Shown here one piece after another: positions 1-8,614 of a stretch of DNA of 64,000 bases; within the stretch, counting starts at the first letter, position 1; each line of letters starts with the position of its first letter. The DNA lies in contig NZ_CP060820.1 of the NCBI RefSeq assembly GCF_014489475.1, positions 2,496,001-2,560,000 of the forward strand, read 5' to 3'. The position numbers and the translations under genes were made by a program. Under the pieces are notes generated by a model. That model ran no database searches, was not told where the DNA came from, and was given only the letters and a program-made list of their open reading frames with translations. The stretch comes from Lysobacter terrestris. GTDB taxonomy: Bacteria > Pseudomonadota > Gammaproteobacteria > Xanthomonadales > Xanthomonadaceae.

Positions 1-357
1 CGCGCCCTCGCGGTCGAGGCGGCGGTCGAGCCCTTCGCCGTCGATGTAATCCATGCTGATCAGCCACTGGCCGTCATGCTGGGCGAGGTCGTGGATGCGC
101 ACCACGCGCGGACTCGACACCTGCCGCGCCAGCAGCAGTTCCTGGCGAAAACGCTCGAAGGCGTCCGCGCGCTGGGCGAGTTCGGGCCGCAACAGCTTCA
201 ACGCGACCGGAACATCCAGCGCCAGGTCGGTGGCGCGGTACACCACGCCCATGCCGCCGATGCCCAGCATCGCCTCGATGCGGAAGCGCCCGGCGAGGAT
301 CGAGCCGGGCGCGTGCTGGTGCTGGGCGTGGAGCCCGGTGGCGGTCGGCTCGGTCAT
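1..357 (-). CDS. Serine/threonine protein kinase, N-terminal part (cut by window edge)
   Basis: Only the first 119 codons are inside the window; the gene continues off the left edge. The start ATG overlaps the stop of the upstream FHA-GAF gene (ATGA at 354-357), so the two are translationally coupled. The visible part is a Hanks-type kinase N-lobe: a glycine-rich loop GIGGMGVVYRATD at about residues 32-44 and the beta-3 VALKLL segment with the ATP-binding Lys at about residue 54. The HRD and DFG motifs lie outside the window. The FHA neighbour suggests phosphothreonine signalling between kinase and reader. Kinase family is clear; the substrate is unknown. Confidence 0.9.
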   Translation of the reverse strand, partial: MTEPTATGLHAQHQHAPGSILAGRFRIEAMLGIGGMGVVYRATDLALDVPVALKLLRPELAQRADAFERFRQELLLARQVSSPRVVRIHDLAQHDGQWLISMDYIDGEGLDRRLDREGA

Positions 358-1268
358 GCGGTGCCGGCGCGCGGTGCGCGGTCGGACTGCCCGTCGACGA
401 TGGTCTGCCAGCGCGGTGCATCGTCCAGCGACTGCACTGCGCGGCTGGCGAGCAGGTACAGCGTTGCGCTTTCGGCGAAGGCGCCAATCAGTTCCATGTC
501 GAAGTCGGTGACGGGTTCGCCGCGGCTGCCGTCGGGCGCGCTGCGGCGGTCCGCGTACACCGCACCGATCACGCGCGCGCCATCGCGCAGCGGCAGGCAC
601 ACCAGGGTGCACAGGGCGCCGGCGACGACCGATGCACGACCGGCCAGCCAACCCTCGTTGCCGACGTCGTTGACCACCAGCGGCCGGCCTTCGGTGAGCA
701 CGCGCTGCACCGCGCCGACGCTGCCCGAGAATGCGCGCTGGTCCAGCGCCTGCGCATCGAGTTGCAGGCTGGCGCGCACGCTGAAATCGGCGGTGCCCGG
801 ATCGGCCAGCAACAGGAAACCGCGATCGCTGCCGGACAACTCGACCACGCCGCGCAGCACCTGCGCCGGCAGCGAATCGCCGCGGCTTCCGGGCAGCGAG
901 ATCCTGTGCGCCAAGGCCTGCGACAGCGCGACGCGTTCGGCACGGTGCGCCTGCAACGCGGCCGCCTGCACCGCATCGAATACGCCGAAGTCGCAGTAGC
1001 AGTCGCCCAGGCGCAGCCAGCAGTCGCTGCGGATGGGGTGGTCGCTGACGGGGATGCCATCGACGAAGCTGCCGTTCTTGCTGCCCAGGTCGCGCAGGCG
1101 CCAGTCGCTGCCGTCGTGACTCAACTCGGCATGGGCGCGCGAAACGGAAGGGTGTTCGATCACCAGGTCGCAACCGGGATCGCGGCCGATGCGCAGCCGC
1201 ATGCCGGGCTGCAGCCAGCGGCTCAGGGCCGCGGCATCGGGTGGGTAGGCAGTCAGGCGGGCCTGCAT
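354..1268 (-). CDS. FHA and GAF domain protein
   Basis: 304 residues. An N-terminal forkhead-associated domain is visible at about residues 20-95, with RIGRDPGCDLVI, the SRAHAEL turn and LGSKNGSFVDG; such domains bind phosphothreonine peptides. After a linker, a GAF-type sensory domain covers about residues 125-285. No output domain and no signal peptide are seen, so it is probably a cytoplasmic adaptor or sensor. It overlaps the start of the downstream kinase by four bases and is probably its regulator or substrate. That partnership is inferred from the operon. Confidence 0.85.
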   Translation of the reverse strand: MQARLTAYPPDAAALSRWLQPGMRLRIGRDPGCDLVIEHPSVSRAHAELSHDGSDWRLRDLGSKNGSFVDGIPVSDHPIRSDCWLRLGDCYCDFGVFDAVQAAALQAHRAERVALSQALAHRISLPGSRGDSLPAQVLRGVVELSGSDRGFLLLADPGTADFSVRASLQLDAQALDQRAFSGSVGAVQRVLTEGRPLVVNDVGNEGWLAGRASVVAGALCTLVCLPLRDGARVIGAVYADRRSAPDGSRGEPVTDFDMELIGAFAESATLYLLASRAVQSLDDAPRWQTIVDGQSDRAPRAGTA

Positions 1269-1428
1269 GGCCGCATCTTAGCGCGCGCCGCTGGTCGCCC
1301 CGGGGCGGCCTCCGCGGCGAAATGTGCCGCGGATCACGCGCGGGTTCGCTGCCCGGAGAGCTGCGTCAGCGCTGCGAAGCGTGCGCGCGTCGCTGTGCTG
1401 CTGCGCGCGCGCCGCCGGCGACCGAGCG

Positions 1429-2307
1429 TTACTGACCGAAGTCGCGCAGGTAGGCGACGCTGAAGCGCAGGGTGTTGGCGCCTGCGACCAGCTCGCCCGC
1501 CTGGTTGGTCACGTCGCGCGTTGCGCGCCATTCGTTGGCGAGCTGCTGGCCGGCGCGGGCCTGGGCGCGGGCCCGCAGCGCGTCGATCGCGGTGATTGCC
1601 GCGGCGTAGTCGGCGCCGTCCGCGCCGGCCTCGGCCTGGTCGAGCAGGGCGTCGAACGCGGGGCGTTCGCCGGCCGGCAATGCCGCGACCTTGGCGCGCA
1701 GCCAGGTGAGTTTCTCTTCGACCACGTCGGCGGTATTGCGGACGTCGACCAGGATCAGGAACTGCGAGAACCCGCCGTAGGTGGTGCGCGCGCGCACGCT
1801 GCCCTGGGCGATCTCGTCGGTCACGTCGCGGAACGCGCCGCCCAACGGTGCCTTGAACACGCGGAACGAGCTGCCGATCGAGTAGGGAATCGCGTGGGTG
1901 TGGATCTCGAGCCGCCCGGTGTTGCGGAAGCTGAGGCCGCCGGCGGCCGGCGGCTCGATGGTGACGAGCAGCGGCAGCGCGCCGGGCAGGGTGGTGAGGG
2001 TCGCGCTGGGCAGGCGCGCGAGCAGCGCCGGATCGAGCGGGTCGACGAGGCTGGCGGTCACGCCCAGGCTGCTGGCGCTCAGGCCGGTGGCGTCCTGGAA
2101 GTCCAAGCTGAGCTCGGCGATGGGCTGGGTGGGCGAGCCGATCGAGGCTTGGGCATGGTTGCCCGACGCGGTCAGGGTGATCGGCAGGGCGGCGGCGCTG
2201 GCGGCGGCGCTGGCGAGATACAGCAGCGCCAGCGACAGGATTCCAACGGCGCGCTGCGGCAGGGCCTTGCGGGCGAAGGCAGCGACTTTCGGCGACAGGC
2301 TCGGCAT
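1429..2307 (-). CDS. Secreted protein of unknown function (possibly DUF6689-type)
   Basis: 292 residues. The start at 2307 was chosen over an in-frame upstream ATG at 2466 because it has a GGGAG ribosome site (about 2312) and begins a clear signal sequence: basic MPSLSPKVAAFARK, hydrophobic ILSLALLYLASAAASA, Ala-rich cleavage region. The mature part looks beta-rich up to about residue 200 and then alpha-helical. No catalytic motif is recognised. It is divergent from the subtilisin gene across a 342-bp spacer. The family name is a guess from general resemblance. Confidence 0.75.
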   Translation of the reverse strand: MPSLSPKVAAFARKALPQRAVGILSLALLYLASAAASAAALPITLTASGNHAQASIGSPTQPIAELSLDFQDATGLSASSLGVTASLVDPLDPALLARLPSATLTTLPGALPLLVTIEPPAAGGLSFRNTGRLEIHTHAIPYSIGSSFRVFKAPLGGAFRDVTDEIAQGSVRARTTYGGFSQFLILVDVRNTADVVEEKLTWLRAKVAALPAGERPAFDALLDQAEAGADGADYAAAITAIDALRARAQARAGQQLANEWRATRDVTNQAGELVAGANTLRFSVAYLRDFGQ

Positions 2308-2649
2308 TGCAACTCCCAGAAAGGGTTCCCCGTATCGAACCGGCATCCGCTTCCGGGTGCGCCGGATGGCCGGCGCAGGCGGCCGGGTGCCGCACGAGCG
2401 CGAGACTACGTGGCTCGCACGGCCGGCGTCTGTAGGGGTTTCCACCCAGGTTCGGGGGTGATTCACGCGTGTGAACGGGGCGTGCAGCCTGCGTCATCGC
2501 GGTCCGGGCGGTGTGAGGCGCGGCGGGGCGGGCGCCTGGGGGTAGTTCCCCGGCGTTCCTGGGGGCTCTTCCGGATGGGCACCCGCTTCGGGCCACGGAA
2601 GACTCGTCCCGCTTGCTCCCGTCGGAGCACCCTCAGGAGACGATCCGTC
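2308..2649. other. Divergent intergenic region
   Basis: 342 bp between two divergent secreted-protein genes, so promoters for both should lie here. I see ribosome sites at both ends (GGGAG for the left gene; AGGAG at 2634-2638 for the right gene) and a short inverted repeat TTCAC-N4-GTGAA at 2462-2475 that could be an operator. No gene is apparent. Confidence 0.4.
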
Positions 2650-5160
2650 ATGCCGTTCCATGCTGCTTCCTTGCAAAGCCACATCAAGTTGAGCGCACTC
2701 GCCATGGGCCTGCTGGCCAGTGGCGTGGCCCTTGCCGATGCCCATCTTGATCCGCAACTGCTCTCGCGCATGGACGGCGCCGCACAGACCGACGAGCTGC
2801 AGGTCATCGTCAGCTACAAGCAGTCCGCTCCCGTCACGCCCGGCCAGGTCGCGGCCCTGCAGTCGCTGGGCATCAATAAGGGCGTCACCATGCACGCCCT
2901 GCCGATCGCCGGCGTCATCGCCACGCCGGCGGAAATCCGCGCACTGGCCGCGCGCAGCGACGTTGCCTCCATCTACTGGAACGCCCCGCTGCGTTACTTC
3001 AACAAGGAGGCCCGCGAGATCACCAGCGCCGCCCGCGCCCAGGCCAACCCGGGCGACTACGGTCGCGCGCTGCCCTTCAGCGGCCGCGGCGTGACCGTGA
3101 TGGTCAACGATTCCGGCATCGATGCGACGCACGAGGACCTCAAGCTCGGCACCCACGTGGTCGACAACGTGCTGGCGCCGCAGAACGTGCTTGCCGAAGT
3201 TGCCGCGGACCTCGCGCCGGGCATCGTGCCGATCACGCACCTCAACAACGTGCCCAACACCGATCTCGGCTCCGGCCACGGCACCCATTGCGCCGGTACC
3301 GTCGGCGGCAATGGCGCGCGCAGCAACGGCCTGTATCGCGGTGTCGCGCCCGGTGCGGACCTGATCGGCTACGGCTCCGGCGCGGTGCTGTTCATTCTCG
3401 ATGCCGTCGGCGGACTCGACTACGCGGCCACGCGCCAGTTCGACTACGCTGCGCCGATCCGCGTGGTGTCCAATTCCTGGGGTTCGTCGGGCAAGTTCGA
3501 TCCGGAAAACCCGGTGAACATCGCCAGCTATGAGTTGTACAAGCGCGGCATCGTCAGCGTCTTTGCCGCCGGCAACGACGGCCCGGGCGAGGACACCCAC
3601 AATCCCTACGCACAGGCGCCGTGGGTCATCTCCGTCGGCGCCGGCGAGAAGGACGGCGTGCTGACCGGCTTCTCCTCGCGCGGCAAGCGCGGCGAGAGCG
3701 GCACCTTCACCATGGCCGACGGCAAGAGCTGGACCTACTACAACCAGCCGACCATCGTCGCGCCCGGCGTCGACATCGTGTCGACCCGCGACGTACTGGG
3801 CGCGCTGCCGCCGCTGGAAGCGCAGCACGACGCGGAAACGCTCGAGCCTCAGTACCTGCCGTTCTATACGCACATGAGCGGCACCTCGATGGCGACGCCG
3901 CACGTGGCCGGTATCGTCGCGCTGTTGCTGGAGGCCAATCCCAACCTCACGCCTGCGCAGGTCAAGGACATCCTCATCCGAACCGCAAGCAACATGACCG
4001 GCCGCCTGGCGTGGGAGGCGGGCAGCGGCCATGTCAACGCGTATGAAGCACTGGCGATGGCGACGGGCATCCGCAGCGACTTCGGTGCCACCGTCAACGC
4101 GCTGCGCAGCTTCAACAGCAATGCCGTGCTGCTCGGCGGCGTGCCGAGCGTGCCGTTCTCGATCGACTTCGCGCCGGTTGGCACCGTCGAATCGCAGAGC
4201 TTCACCGTGGGCGCGGACATCGCCTGGGTGGCCGCGCGGGCGACGGTCGACGCAAACACCGTCGCGATCGTCCTCACCGACCCGGACGGCAACCAGTACG
4301 GCTCCTCGATCGCGTTGCCGGTGCTTGGAGACACTGTCAGCACGGGCGCGCCGGGTAAAGCAGGCACCTGGAAGGTCACCGTCCGCGGCATCGGTTCGGT
4401 GTCGGGCACGGGCCTGGATCCGCTGCAGGTCACCAACGGCTATGCATTGCCGGGAACGATCAATGGCGAGATCAGCTTCCTCAGGAGCGGTGGCTACACC
4501 GGGCTCAACGACATTTCCGGCCATGCCGCGCGGCAGGCGATCGAGTTCGCCGTGGCCAACCGCCTGGTGGATGGCTATGCGGACGCGAGCTTCCGCCCCG
4601 ACCAGACCCTGCGGCGCGCGGAAATGGCGCAGTACCTGCTGATGGGGGCCAGCGTCCGTCAGCACCTGCCGTTCAACGGACAGCGCAGCTTCACCGACGT
4701 GTCGACGACCTCGCCGGCATATGCCTACGCGGAGGCGGCAGTGGCGAAGGGTGCGCCGCTGCGTGACCTCAGCAACGCACACGACGGCGTGATGGGCCTG
4801 GTCAACGGCCAGTTCCGTCCGAACGACTACGTCACGCGCGCCAGCCTCGCGTATTCGCTGGTGCAGGCGATGGGCCTGCAGGACCAGGCCCGCGGCTTCA
4901 GTGGCGAGCTCACCGTGTTCTACGACGGCAAGCGCATCGCGATAGACGACGCCGCTTCGATCCCGGCCAGCCTGCGCGGCTACGCACAGCTCGCGCTCGA
5001 CCAGGGCCTGATAAACGCGCGCTTCGTCGTCACCCAGGGGCCGTTCGACCTGCAGCCGACGCTGCACGCCTACTTCGACCCGAGCAAGACGGTGACCCGC
5101 GCGGCGTATGCGGTCGCGGCCGGCCGCTACCAGGCGGCGTATCAGGCGGCGCAGGACTGA
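2650..5160 (+). CDS. Subtilisin-like S8 serine peptidase with C-terminal S-layer-homology repeats
   Basis: 836 residues; the start has AGGAG 11 bases upstream, followed by a signal peptide (LSALAMGLLASGVALADA). The catalytic triad is complete: Asp154 in MVNDSGID, His210 in GSGHGTHCAG, Ser413 in SGTSMATPH. An inhibitor-I9-like propeptide segment precedes the catalytic domain. After a beta-rich region, about residues 615-670 form an SLH repeat (DISGHAARQAIEFAVANRL, then GYADASFRPD and LRRAEMAQYLL); two weaker repeats follow at about 680-745 and 775-830. SLH domains usually anchor proteins to cell-wall polymers in Gram-positives and cyanobacteria, so they are unusual here. The enzyme is exported and probably active. 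Confidence 0.93.
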   Translation: MPFHAASLQSHIKLSALAMGLLASGVALADAHLDPQLLSRMDGAAQTDELQVIVSYKQSAPVTPGQVAALQSLGINKGVTMHALPIAGVIATPAEIRALAARSDVASIYWNAPLRYFNKEAREITSAARAQANPGDYGRALPFSGRGVTVMVNDSGIDATHEDLKLGTHVVDNVLAPQNVLAEVAADLAPGIVPITHLNNVPNTDLGSGHGTHCAGTVGGNGARSNGLYRGVAPGADLIGYGSGAVLFILDAVGGLDYAATRQFDYAAPIRVVSNSWGSSGKFDPENPVNIASYELYKRGIVSVFAAGNDGPGEDTHNPYAQAPWVISVGAGEKDGVLTGFSSRGKRGESGTFTMADGKSWTYYNQPTIVAPGVDIVSTRDVLGALPPLEAQHDAETLEPQYLPFYTHMSGTSMATPHVAGIVALLLEANPNLTPAQVKDILIRTASNMTGRLAWEAGSGHVNAYEALAMATGIRSDFGATVNALRSFNSNAVLLGGVPSVPFSIDFAPVGTVESQSFTVGADIAWVAARATVDANTVAIVLTDPDGNQYGSSIALPVLGDTVSTGAPGKAGTWKVTVRGIGSVSGTGLDPLQVTNGYALPGTINGEISFLRSGGYTGLNDISGHAARQAIEFAVANRLVDGYADASFRPDQTLRRAEMAQYLLMGASVRQHLPFNGQRSFTDVSTTSPAYAYAEAAVAKGAPLRDLSNAHDGVMGLVNGQFRPNDYVTRASLAYSLVQAMGLQDQARGFSGELTVFYDGKRIAIDDAASIPASLRGYAQLALDQGLINARFVVTQGPFDLQPTLHAYFDPSKTVTRAAYAVAAGRYQAAYQAAQD

Positions 5161-5228
5161 TGCGGCAAACCCGATGACCCGGCATTGCCGGGCCATCGGT
5201 TCCGGAGGTTTCCGGAACAGAAAAAAAG

Positions 5229-5256
5229 AAAAAGCCCGCATCGCTGCGGGCTTTTT
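5229..5256. terminator. Bidirectional rho-independent terminator
   Basis: A perfect stem AAAAAGCCCGCA with loop TCGC and its complement ending in TTTTT. It lies between the subtilisin gene (plus) and tRNA-Phe (minus), so it can serve both strands. Confidence 0.9.
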
Positions 5257-5268
5257 CTATTGAATAAA

Positions 5269-5344
5269 TGGTGGCCGGGGAGGGAATCGAACCCCCGACA
5301 CGGGGATTTTCAATCCCCTGCTCTACCAACTGAGCTACCCGGCC
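5269..5344 (-). tRNA. tRNA-Phe (anticodon GAA)
   Basis: 76 nt with encoded CCA. Acceptor stem GGCCGGG pairs with CCCGGCC, discriminator A. The anticodon loop TTGAAAA lies inside stem GGGGA/TCCCC. The D-loop AGCTCAGTTGGTAGAGC and T-loop GGTTCGATTCC are canonical. No integration scar is visible next to it. Confidence 0.97.
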
Positions 5345-5508
5345 GGCTCACCAGCCGTGCAACGGCCGTGAAAGAGCGGGAATGATACGGTTCAGCTGCG
5401 CGGCTGGCAAGCCTGATTTTCGCTGAACACGAAACGGGCGCGGCCTTCCGGCCTCTAGCGGCGGGCGCATCATGCAGTCACCACGCAAGTTTCGCGTCGG
5501 AGGCTGCC

Positions 5509-5952
5509 ATGAAATCCCTGCAAACCGCGCTCGCCGCGTTCGCGCTCGCATTGTCCGCCTGTGCCACGGGCGGGATGTCCGACAACGACAAGCTGGCCCT
5601 GTATCGCGCCCATGCCCTGGCGCCGGTCGACAGCTTCCGCTACCTCAACCGCATCGACGGCTGGACGCCACTGGGCGACACCGCCGTCGCCATCTGGACG
5701 CGCCCCAACGAGGCCTACCTGCTGGAAGTCGATGGGCCGTGTCCGGACCTCGACTTCGCCCAGGCGATCGGGCTGACCAACCAGATGGGAACGGTCTACT
5801 CGCGCTTCGACAAGGTGATCCCGCGCACGGGCGTGGGGCGCGAGCCGCATCCGCTGCCGTGCCGGATCCAGCAGATCCGCCCGCTCGACGTGAAGGCGAT
5901 CAAGTCCGCGGAGCAGGACATCCGCCGCGAGGGCGAAAAGGCCAGCAGCTGA
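5509..5952 (+). CDS. Small lipoprotein (DUF6491-like)
   Basis: 147 residues with a lipoprotein signal: ALAAFALALSAC, the lipobox Cys at residue 18. A GGAGG ribosome site precedes the start. The mature part contains two Cys (PCPDL, LPCRI) that may pair as a disulphide. It resembles small lipoproteins common in Xanthomonadaceae; function unknown. Confidence 0.75.
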   Translation: MKSLQTALAAFALALSACATGGMSDNDKLALYRAHALAPVDSFRYLNRIDGWTPLGDTAVAIWTRPNEAYLLEVDGPCPDLDFAQAIGLTNQMGTVYSRFDKVIPRTGVGREPHPLPCRIQQIRPLDVKAIKSAEQDIRREGEKASS

Positions 5953-5975
5953 CGGTGGTTGTGTAGACGCTGCCG

Positions 5976-6248
5976 TTACTGCTCCGGCGGCACGTAGCCC
6001 GCCGGCTTTTCCGCGTCGCCGCCGAACAGGAACTTCTGCATCTCGCCCTCGAGGAAGGCGCGGTGCTGCGGGTTCATCGGCGAGAGCCGGTTCTCGTTGA
6101 TCAGCATCGTCTGGTGCGCCAGCCATTTCGCCCACGCCGCCTTGCCGATGTGGGCGAACACGCGCTTGCCCAGTTCGCCCGGCCACGGGACGAAATCGAG
6201 CCCTTCGGCGTCGCGGTGTTCGAACTCGCAATGGATGGTGCGCGGCAT
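5976..6248 (-). CDS. yggX: YggX family Fe(II)-trafficking / oxidative damage protection protein
   Basis: 90 residues, the family's usual length. It shows the conserved [27 protein letters not shown] and [11 protein letters not shown] segments. The family protects Fe-S enzymes from oxidation. It lies 3 bp downstream of mutY, itself a 4Fe-4S enzyme, an arrangement conserved in many proteobacteria. Confidence 0.95.
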   Translation of the reverse strand: MPRTIHCEFEHRDAEGLDFVPWPGELGKRVFAHIGKAAWAKWLAHQTMLINENRLSPMNPQHRAFLEGEMQKFLFGGDAEKPAGYVPPEQ

Positions 6249-6251
6249 CGG

Positions 6252-7343
6252 TCAGGGTTCCAGCTTGGTTTCCAGCAACTTGCGGATCGGCGCGGGCATG
6301 CCGAGCGAAGCGAATTCACCGCGTGCGACCCAGCGCAGGTCGGCATTGTCGCCGACGCGTCCGTGCAGCGCGACATCGCGCAGGCGCAGCGGTTGCAGGC
6401 GCAGCTTGTAGTGGCTGAAGGCGTGGTCGATCGGTGGCAGCGCCTTGGCCCGGCTGAAATCGCCGCGCGCCTCGTGTTCGAACCAGGCGCGCGAGGCGCT
6501 CGCATCATCGGCCTGCGGCAATGTCCACAGCGAGGCCCAGATCCCGGTCGGTGGGCGACGCAGCATCAGTACCTCGCCATCGGCGTTTTCCAGCCACAGC
6601 ACGCAGGCGTGCTTCTGCGGCACGGGCTTGCCGGGCTTGGGCGTGGGCAGTTCGGCGACGCGGCCCTCGCGCCGCGCGACGCAATCATCCTGCAGCGGGC
6701 ACAGCACGCACGCGGGATCGGCGCGCGTGCACAGCGTGGCGCCGAGGTCCATCTGCGCCTGGGTGTAGTCGGCCATGCGCGCGGAGGGCAGGTGCGACTC
6801 CGCTCTTTGCCACAACTGCTTCTCTACCGCGGGCTGGCCGGGATAGCCGTCGATGCCGTGGTAGCGCGCGAGCACGCGCTTCACGTTGCCGTCGAGGATC
6901 GCGTGGCGATCGCCCCAGGCCTGCGACAGGATCGCCGCCGCCGTACTGCGGCCGATGCCGGGCAACGCGGTCAGCGCGTCGATGTCGCGCGGCAACTCGC
7001 CGCCGTGCTGTTCCATGCATCGCCGCGCCGCGGCCTGCAGGTTGCGGGCGCGCGCGTAGTAGCCGAGCCCGGACCACAGCGCCATGACGTCGTCGCCGGG
7101 CGCCGCCGCCAGCGCCGGCAGTGTCGGCAACGCGGCGACGAAGCGCTCGAAGTAGGGAATGGCGGTCTTGACCTGCGTCTGCTGCAGCATGATTTCCGAC
7201 AGCCACACGCGATACGGCGTGCGCGGATGCTGCCAGGGCAGGTCGTGGCGGCCGTTGATGTCGAACCAGCGCAGCAGGCGCTCGGCATAGCCGGCGTCGG
7301 CGGGTGTCGCGGTTCCGGCAGCGGCAAGCGCGGGTGCGTTCAT
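6252..7343 (-). CDS. mutY: A/G-specific adenine glycosylase
   Basis: 363 residues. Removes adenine mispaired with 8-oxoguanine. Visible: catalytic Glu in SEIMLQQTQV, helix-hairpin-helix LPGIGRSTAAAI, catalytic Asp in ILDGNVKRV, and a 4Fe-4S cluster loop C-X6-C-X2-C-X5-C (CTRADPACVLC ... C). A C-terminal NUDIX-like 8-oxoG recognition domain follows. The ATG at 7343 overlaps the stop of the AsmA-like gene (ATGA), so the cluster ftsY-asmA-mutY-yggX is one coupled minus-strand operon. Confidence 0.96.
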   Translation of the reverse strand: MNAPALAAAGTATPADAGYAERLLRWFDINGRHDLPWQHPRTPYRVWLSEIMLQQTQVKTAIPYFERFVAALPTLPALAAAPGDDVMALWSGLGYYARARNLQAAARRCMEQHGGELPRDIDALTALPGIGRSTAAAILSQAWGDRHAILDGNVKRVLARYHGIDGYPGQPAVEKQLWQRAESHLPSARMADYTQAQMDLGATLCTRADPACVLCPLQDDCVARREGRVAELPTPKPGKPVPQKHACVLWLENADGEVLMLRRPPTGIWASLWTLPQADDASASRAWFEHEARGDFSRAKALPPIDHAFSHYKLRLQPLRLRDVALHGRVGDNADLRWVARGEFASLGMPAPIRKLLETKLEP

Positions 7344-8614
7344 GGCGGGGTTCCTGGAGCCGGCGGCGCGCCGTCGTCGAATTCCACTTCGACGCCTTCC
7401 AGCGTCGCGCCGGACACCTCGATCTTCGGTGCGAGCAGCGAACCCGTAAGCGGCGGCAAGGGCGAGCCGGCGGGTTGTTCGATCCACGCCAGCATGTCCG
7501 GCAATCGGAAATGCCCTTCGAAGCGGTAGGCATCGCGCGCCAGCCGCAGCGTCGCGGTGTCGGTGAAACCCGCCGCGCCGTCGTAGCGCAACGCGAAGGG
7601 CAGGGGCGAGGTCGACTGGCCCAGCGGCGGCGGCAAGGCCGGCCAGGCTTGCGGCCACTGCGCGAGCACGCCGTCGAGCTGCAAGGTGAGCCGACGGCCC
7701 AGCGCGAGCGTGCCGTGCGCATCGGCCTTGGGAATGGGATCGCCCGCGTCCGTGCCGCGCGGGCGCAAGGCCACGCCGGCCGGCGCCCAGGTCCAGGTCG
7801 CTTCATCGAAGCGCAGCGGGCCGTACAGGCCGAGGGCGAAGGGAACGCGCGTCGTACCGGATTCGTAGGTGGCCGCCGTGCCCAAGCGCGCCGGCGCGAT
7901 CCGCAGTTCGTCGCCGCCGAGCTGCAGGGGACCCGACAGCGCCACGGTCGCGGGCAGGCGCCAGTCCGTGCCGTGCCCGATGGTCACCGCGCCGTGCGTG
8001 GCGAAACCGGTGCTGCCGTTCCGGATCAATGCGTCCGGTCGCACGATCGCCACGGCGAGGTCGACCGGGATCGCCAGCGGCGCGTCGAGGTAGCGGCCGC
8101 GCAGGCGGGCGCGCAGCGGTTGCGCAGGATCCAGCAGCGGCAGGTCGACGTCGATGCGATCGATGCGCCAGTCGTCGTTGGCGATTTCGCCATCGCGGAT
8201 GCGCAGGCCGTCGGTCAGTCGCGGCAGGCGCTTTTCCGACGGCGGACGCGTCGCCAGCCAGTGCTGCAGGGCGGGCAGGTCGAGATGGGGCGCATCCAGT
8301 TCGATGCGGCGTGCCACCAGTTCGCGCGTGCGCAGCGTCGACCAGGGCAGGGCGACATGGATGCGTCGCGCCGTCAGCAGCAGGTTGGGCGCGCCCGGTT
8401 CGCGCACGCGCACGTTGCGCAGCACCAGCAGGGGCGTGCCGCGCAGCCGGTATTCGGTGATGCCGTCGGCGTGGATTTCCAGGCCGAGCGCGGCGCCGAG
8501 CTGGCGGGTGACCAGTGCGGCAACACTGCGCGGACGCGACAGCCAGTACAGCGCGACAAGCAGCGCGACCGCGACCAGCGCGAGGACGAGCAGGGTGCGG
8601 CGGCGACGCGTCAT
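7340..8614 (-). CDS. AsmA-like membrane-anchored protein
   Basis: 424 residues: a basic N-terminus and one membrane anchor (about residues 6-25), then a long beta-rich periplasmic region in the style of the AsmA/TamB-related family, which is involved in outer-membrane lipid homeostasis. It overlaps ftsY upstream (8611-8614) and mutY downstream (7340-7343) by four bases each. Precise role unknown. Confidence 0.7.
   Translation of the reverse strand: MTRRRRTLLVLALVAVALLVALYWLSRPRSVAALVTRQLGAALGLEIHADGITEYRLRGTPLLVLRNVRVREPGAPNLLLTARRIHVALPWSTLRTRELVARRIELDAPHLDLPALQHWLATRPPSEKRLPRLTDGLRIRDGEIANDDWRIDRIDVDLPLLDPAQPLRARLRGRYLDAPLAIPVDLAVAIVRPDALIRNGSTGFATHGAVTIGHGTDWRLPATVALSGPLQLGGDELRIAPARLGTAATYESGTTRVPFALGLYGPLRFDEATWTWAPAGVALRPRGTDAGDPIPKADAHGTLALGRRLTLQLDGVLAQWPQAWPALPPPLGQSTSPLPFALRYDGAAGFTDTATLRLARDAYRFEGHFRLPDMLAWIEQPAGSPLPPLTGSLLAPKIEVSGATLEGVEVEFDDGAPPAPGTPP

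Noticed and set aside
2494-5241. A 915-codon minus-strand open frame opposite the subtilisin gene
   Set aside because: Its composition is Arg/His/Gly-rich without any domain, and it mirrors a gene with a complete catalytic triad, signal peptide and ribosome site. High GC makes long antisense frames common.
5269-5344. tRNA-Phe as an integration site for a genomic island
   Set aside because: No integrase gene and no repeat of the tRNA 3' end is seen nearby; flanking genes look chromosomal.
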